Source: Asterochloris sp. CNOR1
Taxonomy: Eukaryota; Chlorophyta; Trebouxiophyceae; Trebouxiales; Trebouxiaceae
Assembly: GCA_963969365.1 (NCBI GenBank)
Contig: OZ017762.1
Location: forward strand, 1,240,001 to 1,304,000
Length of the DNA: 64,000 nt
Direction of reading: 5' to 3'
The position numbers and the translations under genes were made by a program. Below are positions 1-12,200 of the stretch, piece by piece; position 1 is the first letter of the stretch, and each line of letters begins with the position of its first letter. The notes below the pieces were generated by a model. The model worked only from the letters and a program-made list of their open reading frames with translations, was not told the origin of the DNA and made no database searches.

Positions 1-48
1 GCCCGCCACACTATGATGCGACTTGAGCCAGGGCCTCCCTCCAGTCTG

Positions 49-3012
49 TCAAGGCAATTCTGCTCTGCACCAGCATGGACCATACCTTGCATCGACCTCT
101 GCCAGCGCCTCTTGCAGCTGCACCCGCAGCTGGTCGGCCGCGCTGGCACCTGCTGCCTGCATGTGCTCCGCGCGCCTCAGCTGTGCCTCCAGCCTGCCTC
201 TGTCTACAAAGGACTCTTCCAGCTGCTGTGCCAGGCTGTGCAGCTGCTCCTGCAGCAAGGTGATGTCAAGCTTGATCTAGATCACATTGTGGTGTGAGGC
301 TCCCTGACAGGTTACCTCAACCCACGCTCATCTCATTGGTCTCAAGACTCTTGTGTATTGCGTAGTGAGCAAGGTGCAAAGCCATCTTTACACATTGTTG
401 AGCAGGTTGCCCTCTCCTGTGACACTCACTGCCCACAGCGTCACGCATTTGGCTGAGCATGCATAGACGAGCTGACATTGTAGACAGAGGGACCATAATG
501 TGCCCTACCGCCAGGCCAGGGTTGCATCAAAGTGAGTCTAATCTCATTGGGAAGGCTTGGACAAGGCTGCTGCGACCTGCTCGTCACCGATACCAGCAGG
601 CCTGGAGCCGCACCGTCAGGCTGGGCTTGAAGGTTGAAGGGCCTGTGAACTGTCTGCCATCAGGAGGGGGCTACCCCAGGTCTGCTCAGACAACTTGCTA
701 CAGGCAATCCCTTGAGCCATGTGCAGCATCACTGCCCTGCCACCTGGCAGGTCTGGTTCTGCCCCAGAGCCTCTGGCTGCTGTGTCACCCTCTCCAATGC
801 AGCTCCGCCTCGCAGGGCGGGACAGAACACCCTGCCACGCACTTCCAGGGACCTGGCCTTCAGCAGTCTGGGGCTGCAGCCTGGACCTAGCACCAGCGAA
901 CTATCCAAACCACCTCAATCCTGCCCAGGTAGGAAGCTGGACTGCCCCTAGAAGCCCTTGCTATGCATGCATGAGCCTAGAGGTGGCCGATGAGCAGATC
1001 ACAGACAGACCTGACGTGTGATGCCAAGCCTGGCTGGAAGCCCAGCTGCCCTGTCTGGGCCAGGGACGCCATGAGTGGGCCTGACAGTGGGGTAGAGATG
1101 ACCCAAAGGGTCCGGGATGGGGCACACCCGATTGCATGTAACCCTGCTGTACCCGCTCACTCAGCCCACCCAGTCCTACCACCTCTTCCTGTCTTACTTG
1201 ACCTCAGCCACCCGCATGTTGCCTGGTGCTCCACTTCCACCGACCCAGCCACTGCACCAACCTGCATCATTCCCTGCTGAGCTGCAGCCCCCTCATACTC
1301 CCGCACCCACGCCTCCAGCTGCTGTGCACGCTGCTGCAACCGCTGGTGGGCTGCTCCCTGATCTGACAGCCGCTCATGGGCTTGAAGCAGCTCCCGCTGC
1401 AGCAGAGCAATGGTTTGCTGGGCCAATAGCAACTTGTCGTCTTCTGGCTGCTGAGGACTATGGTCGGTAGCCATGACAATCACTGAGCCTGCAGGGCACA
1501 CCTGGCAGGTGTTGGTCAGAGGCAGAGGAGGACCCCCCCCTTGACAGCTGCTGTCATGGAGGCCAGAAGGCGTCCCGACTCCCCATTTGAGCGTTCCAGA
1601 GCCATGCACTGCTTGCGGGCCCGTTTCATGCATGCAATTGACTTGTCGAGTGGGCCGCCCACTGGCTGACACTGTTGTCCAGCCATTGCTGGCATTTCCA
1701 ACAATAGCTGGCTGGCACCACAGAAGAGCCATTCCTCTTGTCTGGCAGTGATGCACAGCTCACTGCACAGACGTTCACTGCGGACTAATGTGCACAACCC
1801 CACACACTTCAGAGACAGCCACCTGTGGGGATGACTGGGCCCCCATCGCTGGAGGAGTCGCTGTCAAACATTGCGTGGTGGCGCTCTCTCTGCCGGCGAG
1901 CCTCCGCCACCTGTGCAGCTGCAGCGCTGCCTGCAGCAGAGGCACCTGCAGGCAGAGACGTCAACCTGCGTGCTACCGGTCCTGCAGGTACAGCCCAGTC
2001 ATACGCAGGCCAACCTGCCTCCTCAGATTTCAGCTGCCTCTGCAAGCCACGTAGCTGTGCTGTGAGGCAGACAGGTCCCTCGCAGCTGCAAAGCCATCGC
2101 GCAAGCTTAACCCAGCAGACGCAATGACTTGATGGCTCTGCACATTCTGCAGCACTGGCACTGGCCACCTCAGGAGCACCTGCAGACAGAGCTGTGCTCC
2201 TCTGCCAGCGCACCTGATGCAGACCCAGTGCCCTGCTGCGGGCCGCTACAGACTTGCTGCTCCGCAGTGGCCCATCTGCTTGCGTCTGAGACTCCGCTGG
2301 TGGCCCCCTTCAGTACCCCACTGGGCTGCCGACTCAGATGCGCAGCAGCACTGTGCTCATCTGCTGCTCTGAATGGAGCGCTGCAGGCAGCATGCTGCTG
2401 GGGTTGCTGCAGGTCCCTCCTGCTGAAGCTGCTGCTGCGGCGCTGCTGCGCCTGAGCAGCGGTGCTGGCTGACCTGCTGGGTGCAGCAGAGCTCGGGCGC
2501 CTGATGTCTGCCTGGCCGCCAGCACCTGTGTGCTGCTCCTGCAGCCCTTGCTGCAGCACCATGCCCTTCGGCAGACCAGTGCTGAAGCGCTGCTTCTGCA
2601 GGCCTGGCTGTGACACCAGATCAGTGGGCAGGGCAGCCCTGGGGCCTGACAGGGGAGCACAGACCGCTGCGATGCCCCAATCTGCATCTGCTCCAGTGGC
2701 AGCAGCGTCTGCTGCCTGGCTGTCCCCAGCAGGGAGCGGCTGTTGAGCCCAGCTGTGTTTCTGGGCGGCAGCAAACAGGTCTGACATGACTCGCACAGGG
2801 GAGGTTCCAGCAGAGGCTGCTCTGCGACAGCTGCTGAGCTTGCTCGTGAGGCCCCACTGCTGTGGCATCTGCTGGGCTGCAGCTGCACGACCGGCCTGCT
2901 TGGCACCTGCATACCATTTGGCAGACAGTGAAAGCACAAAGGGACATTTCAGGCACCTGAAGAACGTGGGCTGCCTGCAGACACCAGTGCGGTCCCGGCA
3001 CCAGGCAGCCAC
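49..3012 (-). CDS. Coiled-coil protein, several candidate exons, probably continues off the left edge
   Basis: I do not recognise this protein. Two minus-strand segments have strong heptad-like composition. One runs about 1270-1492 and reads from MATDHSPQQPEDDK into a Gln/Leu/Glu-rich helix ending near VREYEGAAAQQGM. The other runs about 60-262 and contains LLQEQLHSLAQQLEES. Both end at GT donors and are preceded by TGCAG acceptors. Upstream open segments at 1809-2213 (ending in an acidic stretch around MFDSDSSSDGG) and 2170-3012 (Ser/Ala/Gln-rich, low complexity) may be earlier exons of the same gene. Exon phases were not closed across these pieces, so the assembly is uncertain. The family could be any structural coiled-coil protein. 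Confidence 0.35.
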
Positions 3013-3349
3013 ATGGACGAGCGACCTCCTTCTCAGGCTTAGCCTCTTGGGCGCCTGGACTTATCATTGCTCTGAATTGCATGCGATCTGTACCTGCCAT
3101 GCCTGGTGCTTAGGCTGAGCCTTTTGAGCGTCTAATTCACACGTGTAACAGGATGGTCAGGGCTGTCAATCACACGACATGTGCCTGCCATGCCGATCCT
3201 TAGTGAGCGCCTAGACCAGGTCTATGACACAGCGGTGAGGATCTTGGGGTCACACAACATGTAGCTGCCATGCTTTGTTCACTAGATTCTGGTGGTGTCT
3301 AAACCGCTGTGCATGACAGTCGCTGTGCCAGCATGCATGTTGGCTGTAC

Positions 3350-5232
3350 CTGTTGGGCTTCTGGAACTGAGCTTCTGGTTCAAAGCCTGCGCCAGGCGGC
3401 TGGCGTCCACAGCAGCCCGCCTGCTGCCTGCGTCACTCCAGGTGGCCGCAGCTGCATGGGCGGGTATGAAATGCGTCAGCTCGTGGTCAATGCAGGTCAG
3501 AGGCCACATGCAGATGCGGGGGTTGGCAGGCACTGCATCAGGAGGCACCGCATCACAAGCAGGCGTGAGGTGCGCCAGCTCGCAGTGCATGCAGGCCATG
3601 ATGAAAACAGATGCAAGTGCATGTGGGCTGCATCGCATCAAGGGAAGGCAAAAAGTGCAGCATCTTGCAGTGCATGCAGGCCGCAATGAAGGCATGTGCA
3701 GCTGCACGGCTAGGCAGGCACGGCAGACACAGCCAAGGAGCTACAGCTGGCAGGCTGCTGTGCGCAGCCCAACAAGCAGTGCGGCATGCCTAAGAGGCAT
3801 GTGAGGTGCACTGATGCATCGCCAGTCAATACACAGGGCACCCTGAGGATGGTCAGCATTGCTGCTGAGGTCTGCCGATACATCGCGGCCCGCCAGGGGC
3901 CAGCTGCGCCCGGGACGGTTGCTGGGCTGCCTCCATGCTGCTGCAGAGGCGCTGTCTGCCCAGGGCGGCGCGACCCCTTGCCTGGCACGCAGATACATCT
4001 CAGCCTTCACCCTGCAGCCCATCGCAGACTTTACATACAAAGGGGCAGCAGCCAGTGTGCAGCATGCTCGCCAGACATATGTCAGCCTTCACACTGCACA
4101 CCCTTCCAGTTAGCTGTTAGACCGAGGGGCAGGGCACAGAGCCTGATGCTCCACAATGACCCTTCAGCATCTTTTGGGCATGCCCATGACACACACACGA
4201 GAGACAAGACCCAGCTGCTCAAAGCCCTTCGCATCCCCAGGCTCACTCCCCAATCAGCAGCAGCAAGCAAGTAGTGGCCATCCCCACTCTGAAGAGTGCA
4301 GCTTGCCATTCCGGGCTTACAGAGAGATGGAGTGGCTGGCAGCTACCAAGCTACACGGCCAACCCACCAGCAAGCATGCTCCAGGGCTGCCTTGGCCTCC
4401 AGGCCAGCCTTTTCTGCCCTTAGCTGCTCCATCAGGGCTACCTGCACAGACAATCCATTCACCTAAATGCAGCCCATGTCAAGCATGCTGTGTGCCCGGC
4501 AGCAAGGATGCCACATAGCCGACATGGGGGGTCTGTGCCAGCGGCAGATCAGCAGTACACACCAGAAGTCAGGTCGCGTGAATAAGGGCAAGTGAGCTCC
4601 TGCTCTCACTGACGCATGGCACAGCAGGGTGGCCAACAGCCGCCTTGGAAAGCTGCCACAGCAGATGCCAGCCCAGGATCGATGAGACCTCGTTGCTGAG
4701 CGTGGTGTTGCAGGCAGATGCGCAAGCCTGCGGTGGGGCTTGCCTGGTCTAAGGGCAGGGGAGGCGGTTTATGATAGCTGTCACCCTGTGTCCATGGCTT
4801 TGCCAGCATGCGGCCCTGTTCCCCATAGCCAGGGTCAGTGCTGCGATTCCAGCGAGCAGCCCCCTGCAGATTGTCCAAGGCAGCGCTGGAGGGGACCTTG
4901 CGGGAGTAGGCTTGTAAGGGGCACAGTGGTCTGCGCAGAACATGCCTGACGTGGGGGCTGTGGTCGCTTCAGCGGAGAGAGATATGAGAGCAGTCATGCA
5001 ATGGGCATCAGTGTCAATTGGAGTGCCTCAGAGCATCAAGTGCTTGTCTAAGGCAGCCAAGCCTCATCATATTGACAGAGGGCTCAAACTTCATGAATAT
5101 GCTGAACTCAGAGACCTGAGCCGCAGGCCTTCCGCATTCCTTCTGGGGATCATGACGGCTGCCTCTCCTGCCCAGAGTGGTTCCCAGCATTGAGAGAAGC
5201 GCATCACGCTGCCTCAGGCTCTCCGTTGCCAT
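3350..5232 (-). CDS. Hypothetical gene, candidate first exon plus one exon inside a repeat array
   Basis: A good minus-strand start lies at 5230-5232 (MATESLRQRDALLSMLG, A/G-rich Kozak context). A coding-like exon ends at a GTACAG donor at 3350 and reads ...VDASRLAQALNQKLSSR. The upstream part of that exon lies in three imperfect copies, about 95 bp apart, of a segment encoding CMHCELAHLTPACD-like peptides (3452-3690). A further open segment, 4606-4878, could be an internal exon. The pieces were not joined in phase and may belong to the coiled-coil gene to the left. No family is recognised. Confidence 0.25.
3452..3690. repeat. Three decayed tandem copies, period about 95 bp
   Basis: Related segments begin near 3452, 3550 and 3640 on the plus strand. 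Each contains a version of a ...cagctcgcagtgcatgcagg... core followed by a diverged tail. The array overlaps the candidate exon ending at 3350, so it looks like reiteration of an exon edge rather than a satellite. Confidence 0.55.
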
Positions 5233-5889
5233 GCAGACCTGCTGGCTTTATGGGCAGTCACATCCACACTTGACCGGACCTCGCCCAATCTGCAAATTAG
5301 ATGAAGAAGGATCACAGGTTTTTCAATTCCCGGCAGCAGTTTGTATTCTTACTTTTTGACAGGCTCCTCTGCCCAAATTGGTTTGGCTACCAGTACTCGA
5401 GCAGAGATATGCAGACTTCCATGCTTTTTGCAACATATGCTGCACACACCTGCTGAGCTTGCTGCAACATAGCTTGCAGCACTTGTCCTTCTGATCACAT
5501 CAGTTATCATTATGACCTTGTCAAATTAGGGTCAATGTACACTTTGATCACACCTTCTGCTATGCATGACGTGTGCCCACTTGATTGCCTCATAGGCAAG
5601 TGAGCTTGTTATTGGGGAAGGGGGACGGGATTCCAAGAGATACGATATACAGCATTGTGTCACAGCTAACAGGAGGTGACAGACATATGGTGCAGGAGAC
5701 AAAGGGGCCAGAGCATCAAGCCACGCTGCACATGTGGGGGGGAGGGGTTAGCAGGGTGGGCTTTAGCAGGTCGAAAATAATGGATAAGAGGGTGAGGCAG
5801 CTGAAACACAATGGGGCCCCAAGCAGACCACGAGAGTGTTCGTTTCTTCTGCATCAAAGCAAGGGCTACATGGCAGGGCAGGCTGCAGA

Positions 5890-8850
5890 CTACACGCTGA
5901 GCTTGTCTTGGCTGACTGGCCGAAGCTTGTACTTGGGCTTGGGCATCTTCTTTGCCATCTGCTGCCTCCAGGCATTGCCAACCAGCCACACACACAGAGA
6001 GGGGCCAAAAATGGCTGCCCAGACCTGGCTCTGGGCGAATAAGGTTCTAGACTTGCCAGATGGGCAGTACCAGCCAACCTCGCCACACCAGGTGACCATG
6101 TTGATGCTCACAAGCACATGACACCCCATCCACACCCGATTGGGCATGATTTGGCGGCCCAAAACGAATTGCTGCCTTAGGAACAACCAGCCCAGGCCAT
6201 ACATGATGGCATTGTAGCCAGCCAGCATCTTCAGTCTGATGGGGTCCTCTGCAGCACAGAGGTTGCTCAAGCTGAAAAAAGGTACAGATGAGAGGCAGGG
6301 CACACCATAGAGACACTGCTGAGCACAGCAGAACCCAATGCATGCAGACCACCACACACCCCACTGCATAGCATAGCAAAGTCCACTGCATATAGCCCAC
6401 TGCATAGCTCAGCAACCCATCAGCACAAAAAGCAGCTAAAGCGTTCCTGGTGTACATATGTGTATGGCGCCCCATGACCTGTAAGCAGAGCACTGTGCAG
6501 TGCCGAGCCCCCCGTGACATATGATGCTGTCACATTCTGCCAGTTTTCAGGTCAGGTGCAGGCTGTGCCGGCCTGAGTTTGGGCGGCCAGTCACCTCAAC
6601 AAGTCATGTTCCTCAGGGCCTGCCATGCATGCCAGCAACAGGCTGACTTTGCTCGGCAGCAGCTGCACTGAAAGGCAGAACAGCAGTTTGCACACTCCCA
6701 GGTGCTACCAGCACACTGGGTTTTTCTGGCACCCAGCCACCCGCAGCACACCACCACAAATGCGGCTGCTCATTGCACCTTGACCCAGGTCAGATGCTCG
6801 ATACAGCAGCAAACGCCGACGCAAATCCACCTGGCAGGTGTCTCCCAGTCATCTCAAAAGCTCCGTAAAGCGCCATGGGCGCCATCATGGGGAGGGTGAG
6901 GCTGCCAGGCTGCTGAATGAGGCCCGAGTACAGCCAGGGGCCTGCAGTCGGCCAGCCATGGGTTTCAAAAGCAGCAGACATATGACGATGGCGAGGCCCA
7001 AAGGTAGCTCATTCACAGTGGCACCTATGCTCACATTGGATTAATTGCCTGACGACCAAGACTAATTGCCTGACGACCAATATCATTACCAACTGTCACC
7101 TGCGAGGTGGTGCTGCGTGCGAGCCATATCCCCATTGGTCCACATCACAAGTCCATCAGCCAGCAGCCAGGCGCCGTGCAGGGCCAGGATGCACAGCATC
7201 TGCAGGCCATGGAACTGGTCGTCAGCCAGCAGCAAGGTGTTTGGCAGGGCAAGAGCACAGCGCGTCTGGTCACAAGCATGCCACAGGTATGGACAAGCAG
7301 CGATGTCAGGCGTTGTGCTGTGGTAAACAGCAGAGCATCTGCAGGTTCAACATGGGGCAAAACGGTTGATCATTGAACATTGTGAGGGCTGGGTACTCTT
7401 AGGGAACTTACAGGAGCTGCAGCTGACGCATATGAGCATAAGCGAGACACACACAGGGATGAGAATGCTTTGCAAGGACCAAGATGGTCCCTTGCCTGCA
7501 TGATCAGAGGGTTGCGCCAGCTCCTGTGGCTCTTGGGCACAGGCCCAAAGCGGCGCAATATAAGTAGGCCCACTGTGCACACCATGGTGCTCAACAGGTA
7601 AGCGGTTGACTCTATCGTCAGGATCCTCTGCTTGTGTCTTCTCACGATGTCTGCCAGAAAAATTAACATGATGCCTCCACAATAATATTCAACGATTTGA
7701 GACCTACAAGTCCTTTGCTAGTAAGTAACCAACCATGGCCAATCAAGTTTCATTCATTCTGACAATGCATTGGCAATGGGACCATGTCCTTCTCAGCAAC
7801 TGGCCCTTCAAGCAGGGGTGGCTAATGAACGCCGCCGGCTGGCTAAGGGACCATTCCCCTTGCATCAGGCATTCCCCGTGAGTTGACGAGCCCCAGAGCC
7901 TGGGACTGGCCTGTAAAGCTCAGGCCTGAGCTTCCCACATTGCTTCGCTCATGGCTGCCTCTGCCAGGGTTTTGCAGTGCATTGACTTGTCCATATTGCC
8001 ATCGCAGCAGCTCCAGAAAGCATCAATGTGCCGCTTGCACCTGCACAGGGAAGAAGAGTCGTGCCAGGCTCAAGGAAGCTTGAGCACCATGTGCAGGTCT
8101 GGCATTGCGGGCAACACTCTGCCAGGCTGCCCTGTATGCACAAGCAAGTGAGCGCAGAAGGCGTCTAGCCAGCAGACTCGAAAACTGAAGGCTGGGTGCA
8201 CAGCAGCTGAGGCCAACACCAGGCAGCCGGCAAACACACAACTCCAGAGGGTCGTGCGTCCTGGATGCCATGAGACACTTGTGAAGCCTCGCCAGCTGCA
8301 GCCATCAAACAATCTTCTGTCAGATGGTCAGCGCAGCAGAATGCAAGGCTGTGCGGGTGCCACCACAGGCCAGCTTGTCAGGTAGCCATTTGCATCACAG
8401 CTGAGATTGGCACTTGTGTGCTGACAGCGCTGCACTGGCAAGCATGGTCAGCCCATGCATAGCCATCACAGGAGGACAGTCAGCGCATGGACTGCAGGTC
8501 CGCTGCCAGTCTCTTGTTGACGTCAGTATCTTGCACCGCAGCTGAAGGAGTGGCCTGCCAGGCAGCCAGCGCTGGGTGGGTGCAGGCATGTAGCAAGCAT
8601 AAGAGGCTTGTCAAACCACCAGCACAGCATGCACCATTGCTGCTTCTATCCTGAACCAACTTGCTTGTCATGCGGCCAGCTCTGCAGGGTGTGAGCTGGC
8701 GTGCGCATGCACACATCGTGACGCAATCAGAAGAGCAGCAAAGGTGCCATGCCTGGCACTGAGTGCAATTGTGCACACCTGGTGCAGGCAGGGGTCTTCA
8801 AGTATGATCTCTTCCTCCACCACCCCTTCAACAATTGGTTGATCTGCCAT
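5890..8850 (-). CDS. Multi-pass membrane protein, family not recognised
   Basis: The first coding exon is 8779-8850, exactly 24 codons from MADQPIVEGVVEEEIILEDP to a GTGTGC donor; it is acidic and begins the protein. The last exon is 5890-6271, entered from a TTTTTTCAG acceptor. It contains aromatic, hydrophobic helices (YNAIMYGLGWLFL, then SINMVTWCGEVGWY, then IFGPSLCVWLVGNAW) and a basic tail (KKMPKPKYKLRP). Internal coding-like exons include about 7110-7230 (LHGAWLLADGLVMWTNGD) and about 6825-6945 (PWLYSGLIQQPGSLTLPMM); 7.4-7.65 kb may hold another hydrophobic exon. The alternating hydrophobic segments suggest at least four to six membrane helices, and the lysine-rich end may face the cytosol. 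Internal exons 7.3-8.7 kb are not resolved. Its start lies 366 bp from the end of eIF3c, on the same strand. Confidence 0.6.
7042..7080. repeat. Short direct tandem repeat
   Basis: The 18-base word taattgcctgacgaccaa occurs twice, at 7042-7059 and 7063-7080, a 21-bp period. It lies in an intron of the membrane-protein gene. No function is evident. Confidence 0.9.
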
Positions 8851-9216
8851 CCTTCTGAATTTGTATGGAAGTGCAGCTATGACAAGTGCTACTTGTCCTT
8901 GGCTGCTGACAAGGACTGCGCGGTAGGCACGCCCCTACTTGGCTCCACAGGCTTCAGCTGCCTGTGTCGGTGGGAACACTACCACAGGACCTGATGGAAG
9001 GAGGCAGGACCAAGGGGCTTTAGCAGGCACTTCAAGCGCTTTCAAGTTTACACTATTGCCAACGATGTTGAAGTGGTGCGTCCGGTCTATCATGGTTCTC
9101 AAGGAATAGGTGACTTGCCCGCGCCGGCAAGGCACACCAAGCAGGGGCAGAGCAGGGTAGACTGGTCGCCTGAGTGCTCTGGTCAAGCAGCGAGCAGTCG
9201 AACGCTCCTGAGCAGG

Positions 9217-12200
9217 CTATCTTCTGTAGCTCCCCGTCTCAGAGGGGAACTGCTGCCCTAGCGATGTCATGTTCTGGTTGGGCTGTCCACGGTTGGCTCG
9301 CTGGAAGCGCTCTGGGAGGCTGCTGATGCTCAGGCCTGTGCCGGTCCCGCTGTACCTGCATTAACGAGGTGCACCAAGGCGTCAGTGTTGTGAGTCAGCG
9401 GACTGCAACAAGTCCTGCTGTCAAAAGGGGCCACCATACGATCTGGTCCCACTCTATCTGCAGCGTGATTGAAGGGTGCTGCAAGGCGAAAGTGCTGGAC
9501 CAGGGGGTCTAAGCTGCCGCGCTGGGCAGCACTGTGTTGCAAGGTGACAGAGGGCCCCAACTGATGCTGAGGCCTGTGCCTGCAGCACAGGAAGGAGGAG
9601 GCACAGTTGGTGAGTTGGCGGGCTGGTTGCTGAAAGCCACTTGCGCTGCAGCATAGATGCAAGGGCCTGAACCTCCCAAGAACACAGTGTGAAGTGCATC
9701 GCAGCGGCTGCCTATGCACTTGAGGGGCAATGCAGCAGTTTGCAGGAGAGCAGGCATCCCGACACATGCCGGGCAGCCATGTGGTTATCAGCCAGGTATC
9801 TGATGCACCACTTGCTGCAGCTGTGGCTGTCAGGCGGTGAACAGAAGCAGCACAAGGGCACCACTCCAAGCAAGGCACTGGGCCAGCCACAATCCTGCCC
9901 AGGTAACCCCCTCACCGGTCGCTGCGATCGTAGCGCGCCATATGGCTGTCCCGCCCGCCGTACCCACGGTTGTCGTAACCGCCGCCGCCACCACCACGGC
10001 CTCCCCTGTCGCCCCCGCGCCCGCCACGGCCCATGCCAGGGGGGAGTCCTGACCTCCCGCCGCGGCCGCCCCTGCATGGCAAGTAGAGAGTGACTCAACA
10101 TCAGAGCCAGCAGGTGCAGGCTGCCAGACCGCCAGGCATAGCCTATGCCCAGCAGGGGACATGACCTTAGCCGCCACTGCTCCTGCGCAGAACGCATGTG
10201 CAACAGGTCAGTGGCACAGCAGGGCAAAGCGTGGGCAACGGCCAGCAGGGGGGTTGGCCTGACCTCTGACCATGGCTGTCCCTGCAAGACCAATGCGTGG
10301 CAGGTCAGTGGTCAAGCAGGGTGAGGCGCAGACAGAGCTGGCAGATTAGAGACCTGACCTGCAGCCAGGGCCACCCCTGCAAGGCAGATGCGTGGCAGTT
10401 CGGTGGCAGAGCAGAGTGAGGCGCAGGCAGAGCCAGCAGGTGCAGTCATCTGCCGCCACAGCTGCCCCTTTAGGAGCATGTAGTGAAGGGGCCAGTGCCA
10501 GGGCTGGTTCAGGTCGCAGCCCATGCTGCCAGGGAGGAGGCCTGACCTGCCAACATGATTGCCCCTGCAGGGCTTAGTAGGCTGCTCCCAGTATGTCTGG
10601 CCACTGGGAGAGCAGCTGCAAGCTACGTCAGATACCCCAAACCCCTGAAAGCCAGCCCTACCCGGCACACCAAGCAGAGTCAACGAGCACAGCCTGTGAT
10701 GTTGCGTTGTGCACTTGAGGTGCAGCCCAGACACAATAACCTAGGGCTACATGAAGCCCTCCACGGCCCTGCCCTCCAGGGGCAGCAAGCTCAGCTTGGC
10801 AACACCATGCCAAAATGCAGCCCTGCGTCCCCTTTGGCAGCCAAATTTGTCCTGCATATGAAGTGCCTTCCTGCCCCTCATCTTTGGTTTGGCTCAGGTG
10901 CCCGCATGACAGCAGGATGCCCAGCCTTTCTTCCCTAGACCAGAGCCGTTGCCCACAGCTGCCAAAAGGTGTGCACCCCTCACTGAGCGATGTTGAACGT
11001 ACACACCTGCGGCTGCCAAAGTTGCCCTCCCCATAGTTTCCTCCGCGGCCCTCATCCTCTGTGTCCCTCATCCCCCCGGTGCGCATTACCAGCGCCCTCT
11101 CATTGAGATCGACCATCGTGGCAGCCTTCTCTGCAAACTGCAGCGCCAGGGACTGCAGGCGCCGTGGCTGCGCATTGTGCATCACGATGGTGGCTGTGGG
11201 CTGGTCCCAGGAGCCCTGCAGGGCGGCTTGAGGCTATCAGATGGGTGCAGATCTCAGCAGCAATGAGGGCACCAGCCTTAGTGAGTGTGAGCTGGTCCCT
11301 AGAGCCTTGCAGGGTGGGTGGTACACGGTGGACAACATGTTGCTCGTCTGCTGACCCCCAGCTGCTTGGATCGGGTCAACGATGGTGTAAGCTGCCTCCA
11401 GGAGCCCTGCTGGAGGCTGTTGAGATTTGCGCCACCAAGTTGACCATAAAAGTAAGTGCGCTTTGATGCTGAATTGTTGTTGGCAGGCAGGGAGGAAGCG
11501 GCAGGGAAACGCATCTGATGCCAGACTTGCTGTCAGGCAGATTGCACCAGGCTCCCACAGGGCCGGGAGCAGGCAGCTTCCCAGTAATGATCGCATCAAA
11601 TAATGCAGCATGTCAGATCTATCATTGGTTTACCTGCAGGTCCTCCTCCATCATGAGGCGGCTGACCAGCGAGTGCACCTGCAGGGGCAGGTTTGCGCGC
11701 GGTCAAGCAGGCTGTTCAATGCAGTGCTGATGTGAAATGGCCGACTGGGGGTTTCTTCTTCGGCAAGTGGTGCATGAAGTAGGGTTGAAGCACAGGTGGC
11801 TGCCGGCATGTGCTGGTCATACACGCTGCTTTGGCTGCTGCTGCAAGCTTGCTCACAGATGGGAGGCAGCAGTCCCACCCACAGCCCACCTTCTTCTGGG
11901 GCATGTCAAACATGGTGCTCAGCTGCTCCAGGCTCAGACTGCTGTAGTAGTTGCCATAGGTAAACAGGTAAGTCTTCAGAGCGCTCTCCTGCAGCACCAA
12001 CACAGAGCAGTGAGGAAGATGCCAGCAGGCTTGGCCTGTACAGCAAGAAGTTTCAGCACTCAGAATGATTTTGGTGGGATATCGGCTCCAGTCACAGCAT
12101 GACATAACAAAGCAGTGGAGAGCAGGCTGGAAGGCAGCGTGCCATGCATTCTGCACTGCTCAGCTCTGAGCGGCGGCAGCAGGAGGTGCAGCACTACGGC

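Noticed and set aside
2170-3012. 280-codon Ser/Gln/Ala-rich minus-strand frame as a stand-alone gene
   Set aside because: Low-complexity composition keeps several frames open here; kept only as a possible exon of the coiled-coil gene.
8749-8994. Plus-strand 81-codon frame with Cys/Trp-rich sequence
   Set aside because: Overlaps, antisense, the well-supported first exon of the minus-strand membrane protein; no splice partners.
9830-10177. Long Gly/Ala/Thr-rich minus-strand frame
   Set aside because: It is an out-of-frame reading of the eIF3c RGG exon (9916-10071); the phase-correct frame gives RGG repeats joining both neighbours.
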